The notes beneath the pieces are model-generated. The model saw only the letters and a list, made by a program, of their open reading frames with translations, searched no databases and had not been told where the DNA came from. The position numbers were made by a program, and so were the translations under genes. Below, piece after piece: positions 21,388 to 33,694 of a DNA stretch of 64,000 nt (within the stretch, counting starts at the first letter, position 1; each line of letters begins with the position of its first letter). Source of the DNA: Auriscalpium vulgare. Lineage: Eukaryota; Basidiomycota; Agaricomycetes; Russulales; Auriscalpiaceae. The stretch is from NCBI GenBank assembly GCA_019915015.1, contig JAHBBC010000040.1, forward strand, positions 62,001-126,000, given 5' to 3'.

Positions 21388-23180
21388 GCCACCCGATACT
21401 TCCCTGTCCGGTTCTCCCCCTCACTTATAGTGTTCCCGATTGATCCCCTCTATCGTCCCGACCTTTCCGAGCCGAGGCGAACCAAGCCCGAAGCCATGGC
21501 TACCTTCCAAGCCACTTCGGGACATCGTCCGCCACTCGCTGTAACTTCGGCTCACGGTTATACGTCTGGCGCGCCTTGTACCGCTGAGGCGTGTCTCCAC
21601 AACATCGTTCGTTCTATATCCTTCTGTGTATCACATCATAGCGACAGCGCTGATTGTTTGTTTGGTATCCATCGTTCTTGATCTCCATGAGAGCTCTCTC
21701 TCGCTACATATGCTCGTTACAACCCACCTCGACTTGCGACACATGATCTTTATCCACTTCGCTCGTGTTTCGTCTCTGTACGCACCTACCTATGTTTGTT
21801 TCCGTGCGATACGGTCTCGCACTCGCTGTAGCTTAAATACAACTTGATAGCACACCGGATAACAAGTTACTTTCCCCCCTCATAGTCAGCATCTCGAAAG
21901 AGACGTTGCAAACCGCCCGCATCAACAGCTCTTACTGTCGTTGTACTCCCTCGTTCTCCTTATCGCCCGTAACCTCACTTTCGACTACGCCGCACGCCCC
22001 AATACGCTCAACTTCGACTTCGCTTTTGACCTTCGCCTTTCGCACCACGTACCCCAACTTCGCTTTCCGAACCTCGCCTCCCGAATTCCCCCTTCCGAAC
22101 CTCGCCTCTCGAACATTGTCGACCAAACCTCGCCTCTCGAACATCGCCATTGACAGACCTTCATTCACTCTGATATCACCTTCGAGGCCTCCTCAAACTC
22201 AGGCCCACGACGAACGTGTTCCCCATTACACATAACTTCGTCCCCAAGCCGAAGTTGTCCGAAGTCACCCAACTACCCACCACACCGATCAATGTATAAA
22301 GCCGAACCTCGTGTTACGTTGATCTCTCTCTCCCTCCCTCCGTCGTCATTCCGCGTTCCTCCGCGTCCAACTTTGGAGCTTGCTCGTCGCGACTTCGTGT
22401 GTTCGTCACTTCGGTGACTCGTACGCTCTCCCCTTCTCGTTTCCTGGTCCGGCGCACACGCCGAACCCTCATTCCGATCCGCATCCTCGTTACGACAACA
22501 ATCCACGTGTCGGTGGAGTCACTTCGCGAACCTTTGGGAACGTGACGACTCGCTCGCACAACAACGCGGTACCACTGACAGCGCTCTAGGGATAGGAAAC
22601 CTACCCATTTCCGCCCTACTACTGTCTGGTGCCCATCACCGAGACTACACCTTTCATTTCCACATCGTAGCGACCTCCGCAAAGACGCGACCTCGTCCGA
22701 CTGGGCTGGCAAGATGACTTAGGCGGTTGAGCAGTACCGGCTCTCGAGTCGCACCTCTTCCGCGATACTACGGGTCACGCTGCCCAGACCCAACCGCAGA
22801 CTGGAGTGATACAGTGTGATAGGATGTTTGTGACTGACGTTTATATTCTAGGATAGCTGCTACGAACGGTACAGACGCAGGCGGTCGGGTCGGTCAGTCG
22901 GTACTACACGGTGACCAAGACGGGACTCACGATGGGGGGCGTGGGCGGACGGGACAGATACCAACAGGAGAGGATGCATCGCCCGACAGCCGGACAGGGC
23001 GGGGAGTGCAGGCTAGGGAGAAAGGCCAGGACCCGCGGGGTCCTGGGTGGGTTGGTTCGGGTCACGGTCGCGATCTTGGGTTTCTTCCTCTGATCCCCCA
23101 CCTCTTGGGCCAGCGGTTGACCGCTCGCTCCCTCCATTTCTATCGACGTTCCCAGGGCCTTCCCCAGGGTTCATCTCATC
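21388..23180. other. Degenerate LTR-like DNA, no gene
   Basis: The right flank of the hAT insertion contains CCGAAG/GAAGTCAC motifs like the left flank, so the hAT element probably split an older repeat. At about 21859-21905 a stretch (ATAACAAGTTAC..., CATCTCGAAAGAG) resembles the 8400-8450 portion of the LTR-like repeat. TATA-like TGTATAAAG occurs at about 22292. Only short overlapping frames exist on both strands and none is credible. Confidence 0.4.
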
Positions 23181-23736
23181 ACCACGCCGCAATATCAATA
23201 CGAATATCAATACCACGACCCTCAACAAATCCCCTCTTGCCCTTCAAAATCTCCCTACGCCTCACCACTCTCTCCCTCGACACCCCGCACCTTCAACGCA
23301 GAGATCAGGCTTATATACGCCCCTCTGTTCCTTTGTCACCGCCTCATACTTCATCCCTCTCGTCCTCGATATATTCCCCTGACCATTGCCACCGCTGCGT
23401 AATTCCCCTTCGACTTTCGAAATAGTCCTGGTGTCCCCTCCGACATTCCTAGCTTCCGTGACACATTCTTGGGAGCTCGCCCGTCGCGTCTCCAGCACTG
23501 CATCATTTCGGTGATCCGTGCCGTGTCTAGCCCGCACACTATTGTCCTCTCCCCCAGCCTCTCGCGTCCTCCGATCCAAGTCCTAGTCACCGTGTCCCAC
23601 TTGTACACCGAGCAGGATTTGCCGTGCGTAGTCTCGGGACCCTGACTGTACTCCCTCAAATCGATACGTCCACTACTGCGCTCTGAGGATTGGATATCAG
23701 TATATATCCGCCTCACTACCAGTTGGACGCCCATCA
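23181..23736 (-). repeat. LTR-like repeat, partial copy 3
   Basis: Starts (minus strand) with TGATGGGCGTCCAACTGG at 23736 and follows the repeat to about 23181, where similarity stops inside the unit (after a ...TTGCGGCGTGGT stretch). It is in the same orientation as copy 2, 0.6 kb away, so copies 2 and 3 could be the two LTRs of one short non-autonomous element with the second LTR truncated. Confidence 0.6.
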
Positions 23737-24354
23737 ACGCTAGCCCACTTGTAGCAACACAGGCCCATACCCCTTGACGTTTCCATCAATTCTCTACCCT
23801 CCAAGCTTTGCCAGATGATCGCACAAGTCCCCAAGTCATGTTTACGCACTTCCCAAGCCATCAAGATGTTCATATCCAGTCCCCATCACTCTGTGCACAC
23901 GTTGTGATGTCTCGCACACACATCCCCTTGTTGCCCTCAGCTCTAGACATATCGCAATCGCCTCCCACCACGTTCCCAGAGTGTCCCGACATTGCGCAGC
24001 ACCCTTGACACCCCACCAGGCGCCCCAAGCCACACGCCACAATCCTACAGCCCCGCACAGCAGTCACACAGTGACTATCTAACTCAAATCCACACGCCAC
24101 AACCTTCCCCGCCGTGATGCGCCGCTGTCAATCAAGCTTCCCTTCTGTGTCCCCCGATTCCTCAATATCCCCCACATCTTGATCTACGATACGGTCCCGC
24201 CTATATTAATCCACAGCCTTCCGAGATAGGCAGGAGCGCTACACAGCGAGCCAAGACCGCCCGTTGTACGTCCCTCCCTTCAATTTACACTCGGAATACA
24301 TCGGATACCTCACTCGACATTATGATACACTGATAGCGCCTTACGATCTAGCGC
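23737..24354. other. Stretch between LTR-like copies 2 and 3
   Basis: About 620 bp without coding capacity. It would be the internal region if the two flanking repeats are LTRs of one element. No polyprotein motif is present; a primer-binding site could not be identified. Confidence 0.35.
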
Positions 24355-25279
24355 TAGCCGCGCGTTTTGCACTTCGCCCCCTAGCGGCGATCGTAAGTCG
24401 GAACTAAACCTAAACTATACCTTAATTCAACGATCCTCTCTTGCCACATCCCTCGTATACTCACTCCCCCGTGTCCACCTTGTACTCCCTGTGATATCTG
24501 ACCCACATCTTCCGTGTTTAGATCGTATTTGTCTTCCTATGTCAACGTCCGTATGATACGGATTCTGACTCGATTGTCGTACAAATAGTTCTGAGTCGCT
24601 CGAAGACAAAATAACAAGTTCCTATTCCCCCTCGTACTCAGGATCTCAAAAGAGCCTCTGAAGTGGTCTGACTTCACCACAAACTGTCGCTCTAAGCTCT
24701 TAGATGCACGAACTTCGACCCAATACCACGCCGCAATATCAGTACGAATATCAATACCACGACCCTCAACAAATCCCCTCTCGCCTTTCGAAATCTCCCT
24801 ACGTCTCACCAATCTCTCCTTCGACACCCTGCACCTTCAACGCAGAGATCAGGCTTATATACGCCCCTCTGTTCCTTCACCACCGCCTCGTACTTCGACC
24901 CTCTCATCTTCAAAATATTCCCCCAACCATTGCCACCGCTGCGTAACTCCCCTTCAACTTTTGAAATGGTCCTCGCATCCCCTCCGACATTCCTAGCTTC
25001 CGTGACACATTCTTGGGAGCTCGCCCGTCGCGTCTCCAGCACTACATCATTTCGGTGATCCGTGTTGTGTCTAGCCCGCGCGCTATTATCCTCTCCCCTA
25101 GCCTCTTGTGCCCTCCGATCCAAGTCCAAGTCGCTGTGTCCCACTCGTGCACCGAGCAGGATTTGCTGTGCGTAGTCTCGGGACCCTGACTGACTCCCTC
25201 AAATTGATACGTCCATTACTACGCTCTGAGGAGTGGATATCAATATATATCCGCCTCACTACCGGTTGGACGCCCATCA
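24355..25279 (-). repeat. LTR-like repeat, 925 bp, copy 2
   Basis: Inverted relative to copy 1 (7780-8704), the same length and bounded by the same end sequences (TGATGGGCG ... GCGCGGCTA on the minus strand). The TATA box (plus-strand CTTATATACG at about 24853) is conserved. Scattered substitutions throughout show that the copies are not recent. Confidence 0.65.
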
Positions 25280-25791
25280 GTGTTACACTGCATATGGACT
25301 TGACAAAAGTTTGAAAATTGAGGTGAAATCCCCGCTCAGCGTAGAACCAGGCGTATCAGTGTCTGCTGATTTGATCTTGTGGTGAGTCCACCTGAGTTGC
25401 CTGACTTGCTTGATATGTTGTGGAGGAGGACGCAGATGGCAACAAGACACAAACAAAAAGAAAGAAGAAAAATGGATAATGATTGTAGTACAGATGTCCA
25501 CAAGAGGGACGACAATTTGAATACTAGAGTGTACATATTGAACAAAAAATCTTTTGCAACCTACTGGTGTCTAGGGACTAAGCACATGACGGAAATCCCG
25601 GTCACATCAATGATGCCCTGTGCTGCTAGTGTGTCCTGTCCTCACACCCTCTTACACTTGTGTAGCAACCTTCAGTCTGCTACTCCACTGCAATACATGC
25701 CCACCTACATTTACATCCCTTACACCATTGCCCTATGGTGATGGCTGTCTGCCTTACAATATGCAAGTACCAAACCCACTGTATTACTATC
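25280..25791. other. 3' flank of NLR-B, no gene
   Basis: AT-rich downstream DNA of NLR-B, without repeats or credible reading frames. Confidence 0.4.
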
Positions 25792-28700
25792 TTATACAAT
25801 GCTCAAAAGTTTATAGTATTCTTTGGCCTTTTCAGTTTGACCTTGATCTAAATGTATCCCAGCCAAACTTGCTAACACCCTTTCTTGACCTGTGGAAAAG
25901 TCTGCTGTTTGAAATGCTTGACGTGCTCTTTCATATAATTCAATTGCTTGCACTGAATTGTCATAAATGATTTCTAGATCTGCTAAACATTCTAAGACAG
26001 AGCCTTCACACCTTGCAAATTTAACATGTGAACTCTCTTGCAGAGAAAGCTCCCAGTATTGTCTAGACTCAGTGTATTGCCTCATATTGTAACATGTTTT
26101 TCCCAGCAGATAGAGAACATGTGATTCTTCAAATTTATTATTTGTATTTTGTGCAATCTTTAGGGCTTGTTGCCAGTATTGTTTAGCATCCTCATATTCT
26201 TTGAGGGAATAATAAAATGCTGCCAGTCTTTCAAGATCAGATCCTTGACCATCCAAGTCTTCAACACTCCCATGCATATCATATGCCTTTTTGTATAAAG
26301 CAACAGCACTGTTGTTGTCTCTTTGGCATGCTACAACACTAGCCAATGATTGGATGGAATATGCTTGACATGTTTTATCATCTCTAAATTTGTGACATTC
26401 TAATGCTCTTTCAAAGCACTGTTTTGCATCATCAAGCTTGTTTTGTGCTAGATACATTTTCCCTAATGCATCAAGTGCACATCCTTGTCCAATGCTATCT
26501 TTAATCCTCATTTGTATCTTGAAGGCTGTCTGCAGACTCTCCTCAGCCTCAGCAAACCTCCCCTGTGAAGAGAAAATCATGCCAATACTTTCTAATGTTC
26601 TTCCTTCTAGATAAAAATTATGATTGTGTCTTCCCAACTTCAAAGCCTCTTCAAAACAGATATATGCTTTATCATTTTGTTTTTCACAAAATGATAAATC
26701 CCCAAGAAGCTTCCATGCATAGCTTTGTCCATCAGTATTGGACAAAATCTTGTACATTTCCAATGCTTTATTGCAATATTGTTTGGCTTGAGATAGGTCA
26801 TATACTTCATAACAGACTCGTCCAATACAAAGATAGTCATCAGCTTGACCCTCAGTGTCATTGGCAAGCTTGTGCATCTTGAGTGCCTCTTGATACATCT
26901 CAATTGCGTCTTTGCAGTTCTCTCTACTAGTTTTTAGTTTTGCCATACGTACTATTATATTTCCTATACTGCTGTAGTCTTCATATAATTCAGCCAAGTC
27001 TTTTGCCTTTGCATACATCCTTTCTCCCATCTCAAACTGATCTGTACGGCTGCAACATCTGCCCCATACTGTATACAACTTGATATGTTCCTTATTTGAA
27101 ATAGCATTGCAGTGCTCCTCAACCAAAACAAGCAGTTGATCTGAGAATGAGCCCACACAACAGGCAAAGAATGAAAATTCCAATGCAGCGCTTATCAACG
27201 AAGGCCAAGGTGTCCCTTGGAGCAAGTCATAAAATAAGACATACATGTTTTCCAGTTGGGAAACTTGCTCATGAAATATGCTGTCTTGCCCTACATGACT
27301 TGTTGTTGCCAATTTGATATAGTACTCAGCCAATGACACCTTGTCTTCTTGTGAACATGGATGGTAACTCTGACAATAAGCACGTATCAGTGAATGGACA
27401 TTTAAAAAGTTTTGGGGTGTTGAATAGACTACTCCACTGGTCTTTAGTGGTATCATCAAAATATCAAAATCTGGCATATTGGGGAAGTACTTTTGAAGCT
27501 TCATGTTCTTAGACATGTCAAGCCCCTGAGGCAACATGCACACCATGCTTAGTAATCTCAAAGAGTCTGGTGAATTGTTTATTCTACTGCCACTGATTGA
27601 TAAATGTATAGAGACATCTACACTTGTTAGACGATGGGTTTTATCACGCTCAAGTAACCCAGTCTGATTCTTTTGCCAGAGACACCACAGATCATGACAA
27701 TTTGTAGATTGAGCAAGGTAGGCTATCAATGTCACTGCCAATGGTAGACCATCTATAGCCTTTAATAATTGATCTGCATACTTGTCCCATTTTCCAGAAA
27801 TATTCTTGAATAGTTCTATTGATACTTGAATGCTGACTGGCTCAAGAGGTGGCAATGTTGGCTCTGTCCAATTCACACAAGAAGGTCTTTCTGTTCCTCT
27901 TATAGTCACTAGTAGAGTTATACCAGGCACCTCCACCATCTTTTTCAATAACGACTCAGTTTGACTTCTTTGTGATGCATTTTGTTCCCAGAGTGTTTCA
28001 AAGTTGTCTAAGGTGATTAAGCAATCAGAGCCTTTGTTAAGATAAGAAAGAACATGTGATTCCACAAGTTGTTCATTTTCACATATAACATCAAATATCT
28101 GAGCCAATTTTGCCAGTAGCAGACTGACTGTAGTGCATGATTCACAAGACACGAAATATATATTCTCCTTGAATTTCTTCTTGATATCTGCATGATGTAG
28201 AACACCCAGAGCTACTGCAGTTTTGCCTACACCGCCAGGGCCTGTTATTGTTATTTTTGCTGAAGGTGATGCTGAGATGATTATAGACACAATTTTTTCA
28301 ACCTCAAAAGTTCTCCCACAGAAACCTTGAGGTAATGGGGGAAGTGACATATTTGGTCTATCATAAGAGTATTAGCAAGACACAAGGTGGGCATTGTGTG
28401 TGATAAACACCTCAAACCTAGATGACTAGTCTGCACAGGTCCACTATTTAGTCCCAGAAAACACATATATCATATGACTTACTTGACTTGATGCTGCATT
28501 GGAATTAAAACCGATATGCATAATCAGAGCACTCTGCAGAGATTGTTAGGATCCTATAACAATAGCTATTTGAAGAACTTTACTTTTGTAGCTTCAAGAA
28601 CTTCTTTGAGAGTTCTACTACACCTCTGTGTTTTATCCAACATGGCTGAGTGAAACAAAGTCTTTTGAATTCTGGTTATTCTGGATTGATTATAAGACTC

Positions 28701-29227
28701 TAATAAGATCATGTGGTCTTTGATCTTGTCTAATTCTCTGAAATGCCAAAGCAGCCTTGTGATTATCAGGCTAGCTAACAGCAACAAATAGCACTCACTG
28801 TCTGAGGGATTGAAGAAGATCAATCAGATCAGCAGGCATTGTGTTTGCATCAAGCAGGTTTGCATTGGAGCCTGGGGTACACCACTGAAATGCATGAGCC
28901 ACCATCTCAGCAGCTCTAGCAAGGTCTTCCATTATTTCATCGCAACTGTCATCATAAATGACAGATCGCTGTGTATCCCTACATGAGATATAGCTCTTGT
29001 TGATGAGACTCAGAGCTACTCACCTCCCTTATCTCAGCAACCCTCAAGAGAACTCCCGCTACACCCTTGATATATGGCACATTTGCCGCGATCTCTCCGA
29101 TCTCCTTCAATACAGCAAGATGCGTGGACAATGTATAGTCCTCGCGAGCTTGTCTCGGGCTGCCAACTGGAGACATCTTGCTATTGATGTCATGCTGATC
29201 TGTTCTGATATGAGCCTTCCGGGACAT
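25792..29227 (-). CDS. NLR-B: NB-ARC/TPR protein, intact
   Basis: Minus-strand partner of NLR-A. The N-terminal exons and introns (29227 to about 28360) match NLR-A base for base as far as I can see. The large exon, 28350-25792, is open for 852 codons. It carries the same P-loop GPGGVGKT, LITLDNFE and GLPLAVTLIA, with only I-to-V and Y-to-D replacements before residue 462. From there the TPR array differs strongly from NLR-A while keeping TPR spacing (repeated A-x-x-x-Y/C-x-x-A-L, GLGD/GSA-type turns) and extends through ERARQAFQTADFS to a complete end LLSIV. As in copy A, the splice junction just before the NB-ARC exon could not be resolved. Role inferred from the family: intracellular recognition receptor with a TPR sensor. 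Confidence 0.88.
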
Positions 29228-32178
29228 CCTCGACTGCTGGTGTCTCACCCTCTGATGAAACAGTTTGGCTGCGCAGCCTGACGGGCTTCCGAACTTTGGA
29301 CAGGAGGGACTTTGGTAGCATTTTCCAACACTTGATGTGGCGGGAGAGGACAAGTTGCGAAGGCCATCGATAGCGCGCCAGATGAGCCACGTGGCCAAAC
29401 ATGTAATCGCCACCCCCAACCGTCAACCGCCCACAGAAGACCCTCAACCGCAGACGGCACTCCACGTCGGTGACACGCCTGGCACCTGGAAAGCCAATAT
29501 TGGGATCGAAGAACGGTGCCACTGTCGATTGCTGCTATCCAATCTATGCCTGAAAGTAATATAGCTCTCAAGTGGTGCAGCGCTGACGGTACGGCAGACC
29601 CTTACGATTGCGGGCACGGCCTCGACGCTTTGGCTGCTTGGTGAGTTTTCCATGCTGTAGTCAGATGCGACTGCGTATTAAGGGTTCCAAAAGGGTTCTG
29701 TGTAGCATGCCCTCAACTTTGGCATGCAGTCCAACAAGCCTCCCCTTCTGCCGTCAAAGACCGTCAACAGACGGTCTCATCTTCGAAGAGTCGGTCACAT
29801 ATCTACGATTGCATTGCTTTGCTTCCATCCCTCTCGTCGCCATTCTGCACCGTCAAAGCAAGTGGAGCGCCCGATGGCCGAGTTGGCCGGCGAAACGGTT
29901 CGTCCTGCTCGACTGCCGGTGGAGCCCGTCGTTGCGTACCAGCGAAGACGTGTGTCGCGCTAGGCCAATGGCTCGTATGCGCAACGCTTTTGGTATGTGA
30001 CATCCCACGAGATCTGTCCACTTACTTGACCATTATCTGTAGATGGCGCTCTATGAGTCGCTCATTCACCCGAGGTGCATACTCAGTCATATGTCGCAGC
30101 AGGTGCTCTATCAGACACGACCAGTCCCTCCAAGCCAGACGGATACCCGTCTCTCCAACACAAAGAGCTGTTTCTCCTTGTCCGTGTGGCGTGTCTCTGT
30201 ACATACAAGAGATTTTCGTATATCGGCCTGCACGTTTCAGTCTCACGAATCTGTCTTCGTGCGCGAGGAGGCAGGATCCGATGGACTACGCCCGCTGACT
30301 TCATCTGAAGGCATCTCCACCGCGTCGCCGTCTTCCTCAACCCACGCCCGCCACGCATGTACCCCGCCCGCGCGCTCCGCACCTAGTGGTGCGACCCGCT
30401 CGCGTCCCATGTTCTGGCAGAGCCAGCTAGCCCGTACGTCTTCTCCTGTTGCCATTCACGCGCAGAGAAAGATGCTGATGTGTGTCCTGCAGGACCTGTC
30501 CATCCTCATACCTTTAACTGCGGGCCGATAGAGCGCCATCTCTGTTTCCCTCCCTGTACGTGCGCCACCCTTCACATAATCTGCCGCTCACTGACTGTCT
30601 AACGACGCAGAGGGCGGGCAACTGCTATTCGATCTCGAGCATCATGCAGGCCGAGCGTATAGCACTGCTGCACTCCGGCGAACCTGCTCAACGTTCTGGG
30701 CACGCGCGCAACGGTGAAAGATGCGGCGCGGCTGAGACTCGAGCACGGCGGCGCTCATCCAATGCAAGCTGCTCGTCGATGGTACGAGTTCCTTCTTATT
30801 TCGGTATCTCTCGGCTGACCGCGTCTTTGGACTTGACGCAGGTTAGCCTTGCTCATGTGCGTTAAGAGTCAAGATGAACGCAACAGCAACAGGCTGTGCG
30901 CCACGCCTTCAATACGGGACGCGACGGCGCCTGCGGCTTCCCCGTGGACACCGCCGCAACTGGGCGCGCTGGACCGCGAGAACAGAACGCACATGTGTCT
31001 TCTCAGTTCTTTGATCGATTGATCGGGAATTTCGTCGTTAACGTTGCTTTCTTTGCTTGTCGGTGATAGATGTCGGTGATCCTTGCTTGCTTTCGACTAC
31101 GACGTGGGCTCGCTGGATATGGATGCAAGGAGGCCGGGGACGCGCCACTCGCTCACGCGGTGGCCACGGTTCGATGCAGCGATACAGCGTCCCGTCCGAC
31201 CTGCGGAATCTGCTGCCCTGCATACTCCATGGTACCTTCTCCTCTTCGCAGTGCGGGTGGCCGTGAGGAAGTCCCTCGCCTGCTCGCGCTATACGGGGCA
31301 AAGCTCATGAGAGATGAACGAGCGGTCGGCCCGCGCCCCGGAACCGGCTTTGCCTCTATTATTCTCGGAGACGCATCGATGTTGTGCGTCGCCAGCTCGC
31401 GCGTCTCGGCTTATACTCCGAGTGCACATGACAGCCGGTACCCGGAGAAGTGAGAACAACAAAAAGCTCGTAGCGTCATGCGCGTAACAGCACCTTACAA
31501 GGACAATAAGAGAGCTAAGGACCTGTGCGACGGACAGTCCAGCGCTTCGGAAAATTGCCATCAGATCAGTGTCCCTGGGCAAGCGCCACATGCGAAAAGT
31601 GCCTGTCACGACGTGAAGGGGGATCCACAAGAGCCTACAACTTTGGACGCCTTCGCGACGCTGGACAAGGTCGCTCTGAAGGCCGTCTCGCTGACATAAG
31701 CCAGGGCCATCCCAGCCGCTGCCGGGGGCCACGGTTCTCCCGTTCCTCTTCGAAGCCACCACGCGCGCCGGTAAGGATGTGCTCGCATACTGGTCGCCTT
31801 TTGCTCACGGGGAAGGGCAGAACTTGGGTCCGGCTAAGTATGCGAAGTGGCGGGCCACGTGGCCTTTCTGCCATGTTCTTTGACCAGTAGCCTCAAAGGC
31901 CGCGATCGCGATACGGGCTGCAAACACAATAAAGACGCTCGGCTCGCGCCTTGTTGTCTTGCGTTGTTCTTGCCCTTTTATAACGCGAAATGGGGACTGC
32001 TCTCTACGACTGGTCCTCGTCTCCTCTACTTTCCCCTCATCCCTTCTCCCGCACGCTGGCGTGTTCCACATAGACATCATAGCCAGACCATTCACGCACA
32101 GTCTGCTTCTGTCTCTTCACTCTCGCTCGTCCCTCACGACATACTACCCTATACGCGCCAGCAGGCTAATATCTCAAG
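29228..32178. other. Gene-poor, possibly decayed coding DNA
   Basis: The first about 450 bp (to 29690) are the diverged upstream portion shared with NLR-A. The remainder has only broken coding-like pieces, for example TTLDAFATLDKVALKAVSLT at about 31640-31700 followed in other frames by GKDVLAYWSPFAHGEGQN and AAIAIRAANTIKTLG, and a helical piece (ATVKDAARLRLEHGGAHP) near 30720. These may be relics of one or more genes; no family is recognisable. No repeats or RNA genes were noticed. Confidence 0.35.
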
Positions 32179-33694
32179 ATGTCCCAGGAATTGTACCTCG
32201 ACTATCCCATGTCCGATGCCAGGCCCGTCACGCCGCAGGCCCAACCCTTCTTCGCAAGCCGAGAAGAGAAGGAGCGCAGATTAGCCGACATACTCAAAAT
32301 CATGCGCGTCGCCGCCCTCAATACCACCAAACGGCTGTTGGAGATGCAGCTGGCGCGCGACACCCCCGAGCCGCGGCCGTCCAAGCGGCGGCCCCGCGCG
32401 CCGCTGCGCCTTGGCCTGTGCCCCCGGGCCATGAAGGGCACCATTGCGGAGGGTGAGCCGATCGTGGAGGACGAGGACGCGCAGCTCCTGTCGCCGATCC
32501 CCCTCGACATGCCCCAGCCCGCCTCGAGCCCAGTTCCTCGCTCCATGTCGCCAGACGCGCGCGCACAGCGACGCGAGGAGAAGAGTAGGGCGGACGCGCC
32601 GCCGCCAGCACCCCGTCCCGCGCACGCGCAGCTGCCCGCCGACAAGCAGTCCGCCCAGGCGTCCGATTCGAAGCGAGCGCCTCGCGCCGCGCGCGAGCCG
32701 TCCCACAACAGCGCCAAGGAGAACTTGCCCCTCGCCCCGTACGCATCCAGTTCCGTGCTCGCTGTCGCCGCTGACCCGCCGCCCCAGGATGCCCTACAGC
32801 AACAGCAACGCCCTCTGGCCGTGGGGCACGGACCTCGACATGCGCGAGCGGCACCTTGCCTGGGCCGCGTGGCAGCGCGAGAGGAGCATGCGCAAGCTCG
32901 CCGCCGTCCGTGCGCGGTGCGCCGCCGCGCAGGCGGACGCTGCCCGGGCCATCGCCGCCGCGCGCGCGCTCGAGGCCGACGTCGAGGACGCCCGGCTGCG
33001 CGAGGAGGACGCGTACATCGCGCTCAAGGGCGCGGAGCGCGCGTGCGCACGGCTGCGTGCGCAGGACCGCGCCGCGCAGCCCCCACGCGTGCAGCGCAAG
33101 AACTTCATTGTCCCGCTGCCCGCCGTGTCGCTCGCGCCCGCGCCCGCGCCCGCGCCGGCGGGACCCACGCCGGGCTTCGTGTTTGACGGAGGTGCGTCGT
33201 GCGCTGCTGCTGCGCGCGAGTCGGTGCTGACGCGCATTGCAGAGAATGTGCGCCCGGGTTCGGAGGCGTTCCAGATGCGCCCGCCGCCGCTGGTGATGTC
33301 GATGCCCGTGCCCGTGCACGCGGCGCCCGCGCCCGCTGTCCCCTGGCTCGCTGCGCATTTGACTGCGTCGCCCGTGGTACGTGCAGCCCTGTGCGCCGTG
33401 CGTGTGTTGCGAATGCTGACCCCGTTTGGCCTCCTAGGCGCGGCCGACTCGCTCCAAGCGCAAAGGCTCCGACGATCATGAGATCTCCCCGGGCGGCCCG
33501 TCGAAGGTGCGTATTTTCGCTGGTGCGGATCGCACGCGCGATGCTGACGACCGGTGCAGAAAGTGCGCTACGACGTGGAGACGGAGCCGTCTGATGATGA
33601 GGGCGCGCCGGATCCGCAGTATGCGTTCCCGACGCCTCGCCCCAAGCCCGCCGTCGCCGCGTCCCGCCCTGGGTCTCCAGTGCCGTGGCGGTAG
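32179..33694 (+). CDS. Unknown basic/Pro-rich protein with helical middle, five exons
   Basis: Exons joined in frame: 32179 to about 32739; about 32791 to about 33190 (starting MPYSNSNALWPWGTD); the ENVRPGSEAF exon from about 33241; a 3' exon with ARPTRSKRKGSDDHE; and a last exon KKVRYDVETEPSDDEG ending VPWR at TAG 33692-33694. Intron 1 is GTACGC...GCCCCAG and the others are GTGCGT/GTACGT...AG. The N-terminus is charged and Pro-rich. The middle (DMRERHLAWAAWQRERSMRK to the Ala-rich AARALEADVEDARL) is a likely coiled coil. The SKRKGS cluster may be a nuclear signal. No known domain. Alternative long frames in this GC-rich stretch on both strands are shadows; the spliced model explains the stop-free pieces best. 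Confidence 0.65.

Noticed and set aside
32318..33358. 346-codon minus-strand frame and other long frames over the 32-33.5 kb gene
   Set aside because: Very GC-rich DNA leaves all frames open; the spliced plus-strand model gives coherent composition and a clean end, the others are Arg/Ala/Pro noise.
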